Shown here one piece after another: positions 31,288-41,490 of a DNA stretch of 64,000 bases. How positions within the stretch are numbered: position 1 is the first letter of the stretch; every line of letters begins with the position of its first letter. The DNA lies in the NCBI GenBank assembly GCA_022059125.1, contig JAEUWY010000012.1, positions 1,054,001 through 1,118,000 of the forward strand. Direction: 5' to 3'. The notes beneath the pieces are model-generated. The model saw only the letters and a list, made by a program, of their open reading frames with translations. It was not told where the DNA came from and searched no databases. This stretch comes from Corynespora cassiicola. Its lineage: Eukaryota; Ascomycota; Dothideomycetes; Pleosporales; Corynesporascaceae. The position numbers and the translations under genes are program-made.

Positions 31288-33456
31288 ATGAGCTCCGCAA
31301 CCAGTGCCCGCAACACGGCCAAGGTCCCGCAGCCTACCGGTGACACGCAGTTCAACGTTCGCGATGCCGCCCTGCGAGGAGCCTCGTCGGCCTTTGCGAA
31401 ACCTCCTGTGAAGCCGAAACCCCAGGTGAATACGTATACGGGCGGGAACAATGGGGCGCTACTGGCTGCGACCAAAGTAGGCACAGGCACGCCGCGTGCA
31501 GCGACTCCTGCAGCAGATGCGTCGCCCTTGAGGAGAGACTGGACCGGCGGGAGTGCTAGGGAGCTAGGCCTTAGGTCGATCCATTCGCCCATGCAGCCCC
31601 CGAGCAACTCGAGCTCCAGCACCCTAGGGGTGCCAGACGACTACCTGTCAGACCGCGGCTCGTCCCCGTCCAACATCGCTGCCAAACTGGCTGCCGCGAG
31701 GTTCAGCCCCATGAAGCCCCTTCCCCAGGCCACCGTTGCCCCCGTCGTCAGCGAGCGAGATCCGAATGAGGCAGACATACTACCTCCAGCGGGGAGTGTA
31801 GGCAACGTCTTGTCGAGGCTGGATTCGCAGAAGCCTGTAAAGCGGCCACCCAAACCTAAGAGAAGAGGCAGTGTCGAATCAAAATCGATCGCAAGCTCGC
31901 AGCGGACGCCCATAGACAAGCCTACAGATGACACCCCGATCCCACCTACGACTTCACTCGTGAAGCAGTTTGAACAGAACCGTCCCAAGACTCCTACAAA
32001 GCAAATCGCCGAGCCCCTCGTCATCTCTCAGAAGGCGCCTCCTCCTCTCCGATCCCCTAAACCTCTACGCAAGATCAAACCACCCCCAGAGCCCGAAGAT
32101 GAGCTGGTGCTGGCAAGGAAGAAGACAAAGACCCCCCCTCCGGTCAAGCCAAAGCCGAAGCCGCCGGTGGAGTCGATGCAATCTACAGAGGGGACGAAGG
32201 ACCAAACGAGCTTTAATAACCTTCGGAGGGACTCGCTCGGTCATCCTCCGATCAGGAAGAAGCCTTCGGATTTAGCACTCATCAAGACCCCTACTCGCCC
32301 CGTGCCACCTCCCAAGAGAGGCACTCGGCAGTCGCGCCCAAAGTCTGATGACTTGGTGCGGTCAACTTCCCGATCGACTTCGTTCCAAAGGAGAATGTCC
32401 TCGTCCATGAGGAGTGAAGATGTGCCGTCATCTCCGGCATCATTTGTGTCGGCTCAGGAAGAACAAGAACAGCCAGAGAGGGAAGAAAAGGAAGAGAAGC
32501 CAAAGCCTAGCCTTCCTCCACCCCGACGATCTGGAAAAGTGAAGACTGAAGGCGCCACATCAGAGACACGGCCAAAGGTGGCTTCTCCACTGCCGCCCAG
32601 ACCACAAACACCTTCAAACAAGCTGGCCTCTCCCTTGCAGGTTCCCGAGAGATTTACTCCTCGTCCAGCTTCAGCAATGGGATCGTCCCCGCCATCGGGT
32701 ATCCTCTACCATTCAAACTACCAGCGGGACTCGGCCAAAGCTATTTCGAAGCACATGACAGGAGATTCTTTGTCGAGTGCCATGGTTGGTGCTGCGCTAG
32801 CATCGTCGCGAAATGCATCACCAGTACCCTCTTCGACGGCTACACCGCCTATCCCTATTCGTAAACACCACCACCATCATCATTCTCCTTTCCATCGTTC
32901 TCCATCGCCCCCCAAGTCTTCTCCCAAACCATCTGGTAAACTACTCACGACGTTGCGGAAGGAGCCGTCTTCCTCTTCTGACGAGGACGAAAATGAAAAA
33001 TATAAGCGAAAAGGCACAAGAATCATGGGAATGGGCCGCAAGCATCCAAACAAGCATCACGAGGGCACTCGGAAGCGATGGCGTGATCAGATCACAGAAC
33101 GCGAGAGGAAGCGATATGAGGGCGTTTGGGCTGCAAACAAGGGCCTATACATTCTCCCTTCCCAAGCCTCCAAGTCGCCATCTCAAAGCCCTCCAGATGA
33201 CGAAAGTAGTTTAGATGTTTGTAATCTGGTGACGAGGGAAATTTGGCTGAGAAGCCGATTATCAGAGGATGTTTTGGAAGAAGTATGGGATCTGGTGGAT
33301 AGCAGAGGCATTGGAAGACTGACACGCGAAGAGTTTGTCGTGGGGTTGTGGCTCATCGACCAGAGGCTCAAAGGGAGGAAGCTTCCTGTAAAGGTCAGCG
33401 AGCACGTCTGGGGAAGCGTCAGGGGGGCTGGTGTGAAGGTAAAGGTTAAGCCGTAA
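31288..33456 (+). CDS. IRS4: Irs4-like EH-domain protein (rDNA silencing / PI(4,5)P2 regulation)
   Basis: Single exon of 722 residues. About 600 residues are low-complexity and rich in Pro, Ser and Lys, with many PxxP-type stretches (VKPKPKPPVE, PLPPRPQTP) and a short His run (KHHHHHHSPFH). The last 110 residues form an EH (Eps15 homology) domain: YEGVWAANKG, then LVTREIWLRSRLSEDVLEEVWDL cut here as two segments around the helix, DSRGIGRLTREEFVVGLWLI and a closing VWGSVRG. In yeast, Irs4 and Tax4 bind the Inp51 phosphatase through the EH domain and regulate cell-wall integrity and rDNA silencing. The assignment relies on this architecture and is confident at family level. Confidence 0.85.
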   Translation: MSSATSARNTAKVPQPTGDTQFNVRDAALRGASSAFAKPPVKPKPQVNTYTGGNNGALLAATKVGTGTPRAATPAADASPLRRDWTGGSARELGLRSIHSPMQPPSNSSSSTLGVPDDYLSDRGSSPSNIAAKLAAARFSPMKPLPQATVAPVVSERDPNEADILPPAGSVGNVLSRLDSQKPVKRPPKPKRRGSVESKSIASSQRTPIDKPTDDTPIPPTTSLVKQFEQNRPKTPTKQIAEPLVISQKAPPPLRSPKPLRKIKPPPEPEDELVLARKKTKTPPPVKPKPKPPVESMQSTEGTKDQTSFNNLRRDSLGHPPIRKKPSDLALIKTPTRPVPPPKRGTRQSRPKSDDLVRSTSRSTSFQRRMSSSMRSEDVPSSPASFVSAQEEQEQPEREEKEEKPKPSLPPPRRSGKVKTEGATSETRPKVASPLPPRPQTPSNKLASPLQVPERFTPRPASAMGSSPPSGILYHSNYQRDSAKAISKHMTGDSLSSAMVGAALASSRNASPVPSSTATPPIPIRKHHHHHHSPFHRSPSPPKSSPKPSGKLLTTLRKEPSSSSDEDENEKYKRKGTRIMGMGRKHPNKHHEGTRKRWRDQITERERKRYEGVWAANKGLYILPSQASKSPSQSPPDDESSLDVCNLVTREIWLRSRLSEDVLEEVWDLVDSRGIGRLTREEFVVGLWLIDQRLKGRKLPVKVSEHVWGSVRGAGVKVKVKP

Positions 33457-33549
33457 TACCCGTCAGGTCAATGCATTGCAAGGTGTTTTTTTTTTGGGTC
33501 CCCAGCTTTAGAGATACCCATAATTCTAATTCATTTCCTTTGTCGCGCG

Positions 33550-34590
33550 TCAAGAAACACTCTCGCCTTGTCCAGGCTCTTGGTCTCCTTTCCCTTTCCC
33601 TTTCTCTTTCCCCTCTTCTTTTGTATCCTGCAGAGCTAGCAACCCCACACCCCGTATAAAAGTAGACATGCTCCAGAACCCGCCACTGAAATCCAAATCA
33701 TACCAATAGTTCACCGCACAGCATATCCCTTCTTCTGAGCACGACTGCGACACCTTGTGATACCACAGCGCCGGCAGATACAACATATCGCCCTCGTCCA
33801 GCGTGACCCGCAACGGCTGCGAGTATTGTGAAAAGCGCGTAGCATTCTCCTCCGGCCGATCAGGATCCCACATGGCAAACGGTACATACTCCTCGGGGTC
33901 ATCGACCTTGGCCACCAACCCCCCCTCTCCCTCGCCATCACTCGGCACATACGTCGCCGCCAACACGGCCCTCTCATTCACGCAGGGCGCCTCCACCGGC
34001 GGCAAAAGCACAAAATGCTTCCGCCCCAGGACCTGCACATAAACATTCTCATAGTTGTCCTTGTGCAGCGCCGTCACCGAGCGCGAATTCCCCAGCCAAA
34101 AATTCACGGCATCGGGCTCCTTCTGCAGCGCAATCCGCGCAAACGGCACCGACTCGGGCACATCCCCAAAAAGCGTGCCATACTCGTTCCTCAGGTTGTC
34201 ATTCTGCGTCTGCGCGTACGGCGTGGCGCCCGCGAACTCGTCGGGGCGCAGCTCCTGGGTCTGGATTTGGGAGAGGGCGGTGGAGAAGGGGACGGGGCGT
34301 TCATGGGGCTTCACGAAGAGGGCGGTGCCTGGGCCTAGATTCGGGGTCGGGAGGATGGAGTCTGCGTTTCCGTGGGGGGTTGTGGCGAGGTTCACGGGGT
34401 GGGGGCCCAGGATGGAGAGGAGGTGGGGGGCGGACCATTTTTGGCAGGCGGGCCAGGTGGAGGCTCCGCGGCGGACGACGAAGGGCCGGTTTTGGGAGAC
34501 GTAGCGGAGGAATTCGAGGGGGGAGGGGTCGGAGGGGAGCTCGTCGATTGTGGTGGGGTTGAGGTCGTGGTAGGTGGTTATGAGGTCTGG
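33550..34590 (-). CDS. JmjC-domain protein, JMJD7-like; 5' end unresolved
   Basis: Continuous coding frame on the minus strand, stop at 33550. The conserved part starts near 34587 (DLITTYHDLNPTTIDEL) and goes on with FLRYVSQNRPFVVRRGAS. The Fe(II)/2-oxoglutarate site is visible: HKD in TALHKDNYENVYVQV, and the distal His in LPALWYHKVSQ. These are the features of JMJD7, a lysyl (3S)-hydroxylase reported also to act as a histone-tail endopeptidase. No in-frame ATG lies at the expected position, so the initiating codon is probably on a short upstream exon across an intron I could not define. A Lys/Gly-rich tail follows the domain. The gene converges with IRS4, with 93 bp between stop codons. Confidence 0.85.
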   Translation of the reverse strand, partial: PDLITTYHDLNPTTIDELPSDPSPLEFLRYVSQNRPFVVRRGASTWPACQKWSAPHLLSILGPHPVNLATTPHGNADSILPTPNLGPGTALFVKPHERPVPFSTALSQIQTQELRPDEFAGATPYAQTQNDNLRNEYGTLFGDVPESVPFARIALQKEPDAVNFWLGNSRSVTALHKDNYENVYVQVLGRKHFVLLPPVEAPCVNERAVLAATYVPSDGEGEGGLVAKVDDPEEYVPFAMWDPDRPEENATRFSQYSQPLRVTLDEGDMLYLPALWYHKVSQSCSEEGICCAVNYWYDLDFSGGFWSMSTFIRGVGLLALQDTKEEGKEKGKGKGDQEPGQGESVS

Positions 34591-35125
34591 AGGGGGGGTG
34601 AGGGGTGGGCTTGGGATTTGGAGGAGATGATGAAGAACTTTGTAAAGAGAATATGAGGATGATAGAAAGAAAAGAAGGAAATTTGAAAAAAAAAAAAAAC
34701 TTTATTAATGAAAAAGGAGCACCTCTTACAGCATCATCCAGCTCCCCTCTACCTTCAAGACCAGTAGGTGCGGGCCTATAGAAAATTTAGCATCCAAGCA
34801 AAAACAGAAAGCGGATTCGTCCTACAGACCTTGGGATAGCCTTCTCGGGACTACCCAGTCCTATTATAGTATCCTGCGACATTCTCTGGATTTTTTTTTT
34901 TCGTATACATGTATGAGTCGTGCTCATGCCACCCTCATAGGGCTGAGGTTGCCTTGCGGAGATAGCAGTCTTGGCGCTCCGAACTTTGGCTGAAGCTCAA
35001 GCTCCCACCCTCCTCCCATCCCAACCGCCCAATTGCCGCCCACCACACCCCCAATCCGCCTCAAAACGCGCTCCAAATACAGCTCAAGCATGCTCCACAG
35101 GTAGCCCACTACCTCATCCGCCAAC
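34591..35125. other. Intergenic with A14 tract
   Basis: Upstream region shared by the JMJD7-like gene (possibly including its first exon) and the IMP1 gene. An A14 homopolymer lies at 34686-34699 and a T-run near 34890. No other gene. Confidence 0.4.
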
Positions 35126-35800
35126 ATGCCCCCCCGAATACCCCCCTTCTTCCGCTCCGCCTTCTCCCACCTCCGCTTCCGCGCCGCCCCCAAGCCCGCC
35201 CCCCACCCGCTCAAATCCTCCCTCATCGACAAAGACTCGACGATATGGGCCGTCAAGTTCATCCTCAAGTACGGCCTCGTGGCCCACCTCTTCATGCGCT
35301 ACGTCGGGTTCCCGCACACGGTCGTCGGCATCAGCATGGTGCCGACCATCTGGTCCGTCCCCGGGCGCTCGTCGCCCTGGCTCCTCACGTCGACGCTGCA
35401 CCGGCGTGGCCGCAACGTGCGCGTCGGCGACGTCATCATGTTTACGAATCCGCTGAAACCGCAGGAGCGGAGCATCAAGCGCGTGGTGGGCATGCCGGGG
35501 GATTTCGTCGCCGTCGTCACGCCGGGGAAGGAGGAGAAGGATTTGTTGGCTGAGGGGGAGGATGATCGGTCGGGGAGGGTGAGGGAGGAGATGATCAGGG
35601 TGCCTGAGGGGCATTGCTGGGTTGCGGGGGATAATTTGTCGTGGAGTAGGGATAGTAGGACGTTTGGGCCGGTGCCGTTGGGGTTGGTGAAGGGGAAGGT
35701 GGTGGCGATTTTTGCGCCGTGGAGTGAGAGGAGGTGGATTGGGAATGACTTGCACGACGTGGACGAGAGGGAGTTGCTGGGCCTGACTAGGCCTACGTAA
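35126..35800 (+). CDS. IMP1: Mitochondrial inner membrane protease, Imp1-type S26 peptidase
   Basis: Single exon, 224 residues. The basic N-terminus (RSAFSHLRFRAAPKP) fits mitochondrial import. The S26 Ser/Lys dyad is present: Ser70 in VVGISMVPT and Lys118 in RSIKRVVGMPGD. The later boxes are VPEGHCWVAGDNLSWSRDSR and FGPVPLGLVKGKV. Imp1/Imp2 cleave sorting signals of intermembrane-space proteins. Imp1 rather than Imp2 is a judgement from overall motif spacing and is less certain. The strong GC and C-rich wobble bias in the first half switches to G-rich wobble in the second half. Confidence 0.85.
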   Translation: MPPRIPPFFRSAFSHLRFRAAPKPAPHPLKSSLIDKDSTIWAVKFILKYGLVAHLFMRYVGFPHTVVGISMVPTIWSVPGRSSPWLLTSTLHRRGRNVRVGDVIMFTNPLKPQERSIKRVVGMPGDFVAVVTPGKEEKDLLAEGEDDRSGRVREEMIRVPEGHCWVAGDNLSWSRDSRTFGPVPLGLVKGKVVAIFAPWSERRWIGNDLHDVDERELLGLTRPT

Positions 35801-36119
35801 AGGGGAATGGGAGGAGTCTGTGATACCCGATCTATGTGAGGAGTGTACGATAAATGATTGCTGGATCCTGTAAGATACTTTCAAGTCACTTTTCACGGCC
35901 ATGTGCTGACATTCAAAAAAGACCCCGTCATATATGAATCGTCTATGAAGTCCTAGGGGTGGTACTTTGATTCCGCTTATGCTATTCCAAACGCCTCTAC
36001 TCTTCCTGGTTAATGAGTGTCAAGTCCAACTCCATCGCCAATGCAGCCAGGAAAATATGCACATAATTTAGATAAAGAGAAAAGCAGTCGAGTTGGAGCC
36101 CGGTCTTGAATCAGGAAAA
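35801..36119. other. Intergenic
   Basis: Convergent 3' flanks of the protease and the GPI-type protein genes. Nothing recognised. Confidence 0.4.
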
Positions 36120-37086
36120 CTAGAGAGCAAGAGCCGCGGCAAGGACACCACCAGCGCCGGCAGCCCATGCCATGACCCCAGTAGGAACAGAGTTTCCAGG
36201 AACCGCAAGTCCCGTAGCCTCAGGATCAGCCGCACCCGATGCTCCAGTGCCGGCAGGGGCCGCATTCGTCGCTATAAAAAAAATTGTCAGCACCAAAATC
36301 TCAAGAGCCTCAATCCAGAAGGAACTGCTTCTAAACTCACCAGCCGGACCCCCCGCAGTAACCGCAACCGTATTCCGAATGAACCACTTATCCACATCCG
36401 TCTTCTGAAACGTCTGCGTGTGCACCCCATCCGTCCCACCCCAAACCTCGGGATCAATCCTCCCCGTCGCCGTACACGTCGCAGGCCCACTCTCGACGCC
36501 GCCATCGCCAAACTTGCACTCCTGGTCCAGCCCCATGAGCCCGGCCATGGTGTAGTGCACGGCCCAGTAGCTCGCGCCCTGCGTCACCTCCCAGGGGATG
36601 CACGCGTCGACCATGTCGTAGCCGAAGCAGTCGTTGCGCTTGTGCATGGGGTGGTACAGGGCCTGCGGGTTGGGGCTCGAGCGGCGCCGGTCGATGTCGA
36701 TGTCCACGTCCGGGACCCAGTCGGGCTTCTGCGTGGGGATGGGAACCTCTGCGCCCAGGGATTCTGCGAGGGATTGGGCGGCGGAGAGGGCCGAGTTTGC
36801 GATTCCGGAGGCGTCGGCGAGGGCGCTGGATATGGCGCCTGTGTCGATGGAGCAAGAGTATGAGTATGTGGTCATGGAGTTTTGGCCGAGGACCTGGGTT
36901 TGGAGCGTCAGATTTTTTTTTCCTGGTTTGAAGGGATTGGGGTTAGAGGGGGGGGTTTACTGTGACGGTCGGCGCGGACTGGGTCACGCACCAGTCAGGC
37001 ACGAGGATGGTGGCTGTGGTTGTGGTCTGCGCAGTTGCCACCGCGGAGAGGAGGGATAGCATAGCTACCGAAGTTGAAGAAGGCAT
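36120..37086 (-). CDS. Secreted, probably GPI-anchored protein of unknown function
   Basis: Three exons, 37086-36961, 36893-36341 and 36271-36120, with introns of 67 and 69 bp (GTAAAC..CAG, GTGAGT..TAG), give 276 residues. A signal peptide ends near AVATAQ. The ectodomain holds paired Cys residues (NDCFGYDMVDACIPW, QECKFGDGG, GPATCTATG). The end is a Gly/Ala/Pro-rich spacer plus a hydrophobic tail (MAWAAGAGGVLAAALAL) without a cytosolic extension, as in GPI signals. No catalytic motif is recognised. Intron 2 is a multiple of three without a stop, so retention would give a longer protein that reads through. Role at the cell wall is inference only. Confidence 0.75.
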
Positions 37087-38942
37087 GATGAATGTATGTC
37101 TCGCTCAGGCCAATGAATAATTCCCGGTCTCTGATGTGCTGGGTTGGGGTGCAAACAAGAATACAAAATCAGACCTGGGGACTGTATGCGTAGAGAGGCA
37201 AAACTAGGGCAAAGCGGCGGCGACGAGACAAGATATAGCTTGCTGGTCGGACTTGTAGAATACCAAGTACCAAGTGCCTGGCTCTTGCTTTTGCAAATCG
37301 GAAAACAATTGTGCTCGTGTTTGAGTTTAACCAAATTGGAAACGAGGATTGTGCATCCCACCTGGGCAAGCTCGGGCTACCAACAGGAGTCCGCCATGGC
37401 GCTGACAACGCTGGAAACGCGGGGCATGGTGCAGGAACAGGAGATCAGGAGATCTACCAAACGTCGACCTATGCCAAAAGGAAAATTTGCGCCCATCATG
37501 CGATCACGAGAGACGACTGACACGGTATAGAGGTTTGGATTCCCCATCGAGTCCCAGGTATGGTTGCTCGGTCGCGAGAGGACAAGCAATGCATCAATAC
37601 TTTGTTTCCTGATACCAAGACGTCCGGGAAGTAACGTTTTGTTGACGTGCGTCCAAAATAGAGCTTTTGGGGCTTTGACCACGGCTCCCCGTCGGGCAGG
37701 CCCGGTGTGCAATCAATCACTCCAGCCATCGGGCATTTTGAACGAGGCTGAAACTCGACTCTTCAGCCACGGCTATGGATTTGGTGGTTCTGGTTGGTGC
37801 AGTATGTCACTGGTAGAGTCGGGCGTTGGGGTCTGCAAGGGTTCGGGGCTCGGGGTTGTAGAGTGGAACGCCTCAGGATGGGGAGTGGCTGTTCTTGCGA
37901 TCCGACCTAAGCCTGTTTAGGATGCGTCGGTGGTTGTTCCATTGTGTCGCAGCACCAGCAAGCCTAAGGGGGCCAAGTTGATGAAGGAGTTTCAGAGAAT
38001 GGGGCTATGGTGAGCTAGGCAAAGAGACAGCTCTGGTCTCGTGGGCACTTCTGCCTCTGCGAATAACTCGGAGGCGAGAACATGGCAGAACGCCAACGTC
38101 CATTACGTGGTGAGCACCATTCTGTGGGAGGTGGAGGGTAATTAACAAAGAAAGACATTCTTGGCACCTGGATGGCAAGTTGATGGGTACTATAGAAAGT
38201 CCTGGTGCAAATGCACGGAGTAGGCGGCCGAACGCTGCTGAGCTAGCATGGAATCGGGAACGATCAACGCGAAGTCACAAATGACGATCGGCGGATGAAT
38301 GCATCCCGAGGCCATTTCAACGGTCACATTGAATCCGTACCTAGATATCCAACTATCGAATGTAAAGCTGGCTATATGAGGAAGGTGATCGAAAATCTTG
38401 GTGGGCCTGCGACGATCGTCAGGGCTCGTTCGATATCTTGCCAGGGAAGGGCCGGAGGCGTGTTACCTCGAGCTATACTGACCAAACAGGAAGGTAAGCG
38501 GCCATGGTACACGGAAACGGATACTGCAGCGGTTTCCAAACGATAAGAACACATACACGGCTTTGGAGGTCGTCGAGTTAAGCAACAGGGAGGAAATTGG
38601 CATGCAGAGGGTGCATTGGCATTCATTGAAGACATGGTCCAGAGGGATCGGTCAAGCTTTGCAGCGAGCAGATCGTTTGCTTGACCTAGGCCGGCGTGAA
38701 GCAAGATTACTGTGTACAGTTTGAGAAGACAGTGTGGATCTAGATGGATGGACACGGATGTTTTCGTCGTCCAGCACTTCCCACATGTCACCAACTGCGC
38801 GCTGTCAACAGCTTTGACATCATACAACATAAGATTCATATCAAACATGATGCTACTCGACTTTACATGGCACTAAGACCCCATTGACATGCAATTCCGT
38901 CCCATGCGCTCGACTCGTAAACTTTGCGCGTGACCATCTTCC
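37087..38942. other. Long intergenic region, 1.9 kb
   Basis: No gene I can support. A 158-codon minus-strand frame (38372-38848) and a 118-codon plus-strand frame (37564-37920) lack domains, and their amino-acid composition is irregular. Could hold a non-coding transcript or a multi-exon gene that I missed. Confidence 0.35.
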
Positions 38943-39530
38943 CTACTCCACCTGCAGCTCTACCTCCTCGGTAGCAAAAGTACGGCCGCTCAGGGGGCTG
39001 TCGGTGTATGCCTCTAGCTCACTAGCCTCGACATGTGCGCTGTCTCTGTCCCAAACCCCCTTGAACTCGCCCGCTGCAACCACCTTGTACTTTGCTGGGT
39101 CCTTGGGCATCCACGGCTTATCGAACACGACCTCAGTCGCTTCCTCGGTGCCGGGCGCCACGGTGACGAGGTCCTCTTGGGAAGGTGGCATCATTCTGTT
39201 GATCATCAAACCGTCCTGCTTCACCTCCTCCCCAGTCTCGGCATTTACCAGCTTAAACACCCCGATGTTGGTAGCCGCTGAGTCTAGCGGAGTGCCCCAT
39301 TTGAGGATGGTGAAGGGGGAAGACGGGTTGTTGTTCTTGAGCGTGACCAGGAGGGAAGGTGGATTCTTTGAAATTTGGGAGAGCTTGAACTCCAGTCCCG
39401 GGACGCCTTCAGACGGCGCGGATTCCGAGGTAGACATCCTGAGGCTGTTGACCGACGGAGTGTCGAAGAAGTAGAGTCCGCCGAGGATGACGAGGGCAAC
39501 GGCAGCGATGACTGTGGTGCGGCCTGTCAT
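38943..39530 (-). CDS. Membrane-anchored protein resembling the M35 protease pro-domain
   Basis: 195 residues from the ATG at 39530 (the frame upstream offers only TTG). One N-terminal transmembrane or signal-anchor segment (TTVIAAVALVILGGLYFF) is followed by a single beta-rich domain. The pattern LLVTLKNNNPSSPFTILKWGTPLD, then VNAETGEEVKQDGLMI, then VTVAPGTEEATEVVFD matches by eye the pro-domain layout of deuterolysins (VKVAVTNNGDKTLNLLSKGT..., IPFEGIKIRVL, LTLGAGETKELTVE), which is encoded 2 kb away. It has no HExxH, so it is not a protease. It may be a free-standing inhibitor or chaperone-like relative; that is inference. Confidence 0.65.
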   Translation of the reverse strand: MTGRTTVIAAVALVILGGLYFFDTPSVNSLRMSTSESAPSEGVPGLEFKLSQISKNPPSLLVTLKNNNPSSPFTILKWGTPLDSAATNIGVFKLVNAETGEEVKQDGLMINRMMPPSQEDLVTVAPGTEEATEVVFDKPWMPKDPAKYKVVAAGEFKGVWDRDSAHVEASELEAYTDSPLSGRTFATEEVELQVE

Positions 39531-41425
39531 CGGAGTGTCAATGCAGTTTGGACTGTGCTTTTGCGGGGTTTTCGGGTGCAAAGTGCTAGTTATGCTTCGC
39601 CGGCGACAGATGATAGATGCGTGGTGGAGATGGCCAGGTCTGAGGGCTCCGTAAGTGGCAATCGACTAGCCCCAAGAGGAAGGAGAATTTACGCGTATCG
39701 GCCAGCTCGCCGGGTTTTCGGCGGGCGAGAGTGGACTAGGATTTCTCCTTGCCAACAGTACCCTCATCAAACACTAATGCAGTTGCTTTTGGTGGCGATG
39801 GGCTGCTCTGGGGAGGACATGAGATGCCCATTCAAGGAGCCATCGCCGGGCGCCGCACGCGGATGCAAAAGTGGCTCTTTCTACCGGCCAAGTTCTGGCC
39901 ATGCTCAGGCATCGACGACAAAACTTCATTTCAACCCTTTGGGCGAATCAGACGGGATCGATTGCGCTAGGGACGCGTGGGTTGTCCCGCGCCTCGGATG
40001 ATGTGCTGCTGAGTTGCCTCGGTGGGGCAGAAGCATGAAACCCAGCACAGCACCATGGGGTTTTCTAGCGCTTGCATTGATTAGAGAGCCAGAGATAGAT
40101 TGATTGCCACCGGGGCCGCGAATCACGTTTCTGAAAGGGTTGAAACCGCATCCAAGCTGGGCCTCTCACGGTTGGCGGCCGTAGCGCATTTGTTTGGCTG
40201 CGGCGAAGGCAGGCCACCGTCTGGGACGGCGTTGGCATCTCCACACCTGTCACTCTACTCTCCGCCCCAAGGCTGCACTCCCGCGTGGCGCAATTCTTCG
40301 GCCTTTTCTGTTTGGAGTTAGCCTAGCCCCGGGGCCTTACATGGGGCCGCTCCCTGCCATCATTTCTCCGACAACCTTTTCTCGACCTTTGCCTCCCCAG
40401 CCCCATCAGCGCCTTTTTGTATCAGGCTCCGTTACTGGGGCCTTGGTCTTCGCATGGGGCTGCGCAAGCATATTATCCGCAAACTCTGCATGTGCCTCCT
40501 GCAACTTGATGGCGGCCATCTACTCTGGATGATCCCCATATCGGCCCATCAGACCCTGTCAACCTGCAATCTAAGAGACAGGGCCTGCTTGGTGAGCGAG
40601 ACAGACGATGGCATAAACCAGATGGGAATGTAAGAAGCACAGTGGTAACATCCGGATTGCCATCTTTGAGCCTGCCGTCCATGACACATGACCGTCCGGT
40701 TCTACTTGCGGCTGATGACGACATGCTGGGATGGCCCTTCCTCGCATGCCAACCCTTTTGGCGACCATGTAGAAGACGATGAGAAGGCTTGTTTCTGTGA
40801 AACGTCCGCTCCAATCGGCGGCAGCCAAAGCTTACCCCCGGGAGCATATAACACGCCAAGTCTGCATTTGGCATCCTTAATCTACTACAGGTGATCGACA
40901 ACTGTCGAGGCACCAAACAGAAAGCCGAATACCGTTGCACGGCACGATTGCCTCACAACTGGAACTCCCTGTTATCTGCTGCCTCTTAGTCTCTCTTGAT
41001 ATCACCTTCCTGATCCTGTCGGCACTCCGCTGTCATTCGACGTCCAGCAACGGAGATGGCCTCTCCCACTCCAGACTTTCTAATCAAGTTTCATACAGCC
41101 TCCACTCATTCGGGAGCGTACCGCAGAAACGCCCCACCGTTGGGATAGGTGATCACTTGAACACACCTGGGTTCTTGCCGCTGTCTTACCCGAATTGGCC
41201 AAACTCGACCTGCCTAATCGCTCGCTTTATCCAGCATGCCGTTAACCGTTGCTGGTGGCGGCCTTCTCTGCTGCGGGTCCTTCTTGGAAGCAGCTTTTCA
41301 AAAGTATAAAGCTCTTTGAACCTCCTACACCATGAAGTTCATCAGCCTCCTCATCAGCTTCAGTCTTTCGCTCGAACAATCCCCTGCTTCTTTCCCGCCC
41401 GGCCGCTCTGCTCCATCCAAGAATC
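39531..41425. other. Long upstream region of the deuterolysin gene
   Basis: 1.9 kb between divergent genes, without a supported ORF. A TATAAA box lies at 41305-41310, 121 bp before the protease ATG, and an upstream ORF overlaps that ATG. Regulatory proteins cannot be named. Confidence 0.4.
41305..41310 (+). promoter_or_regulatory. TATA box of the deuterolysin gene
   Basis: Perfect TATAAA; the transcription start would fall near 41330-41345, at or just before the upstream ATG at 41332. Confidence 0.5.
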
Positions 41426-41490
41426 ATGAAGGGCATCACTCAGCTGACTCTCGCCGCTCTGGCCGCATATGCCAGTGCCTTCGCCGTTGA
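41332..41490 (+). other. Upstream ORF overlapping the deuterolysin start
   Basis: ATG at 41332 opens a 52-codon frame, different from that of the protease, which ends at 41488-41490 inside the protease coding region. If transcription starts before 41332 this would reduce translation of the main ORF. It may also lie just outside the transcript. Confidence 0.4.

Noticed and set aside
38372..38848. 158-codon minus-strand frame starting with ATG
   Set aside because: No domain, no signal, uneven composition, and no splice-compatible partner; probably chance.
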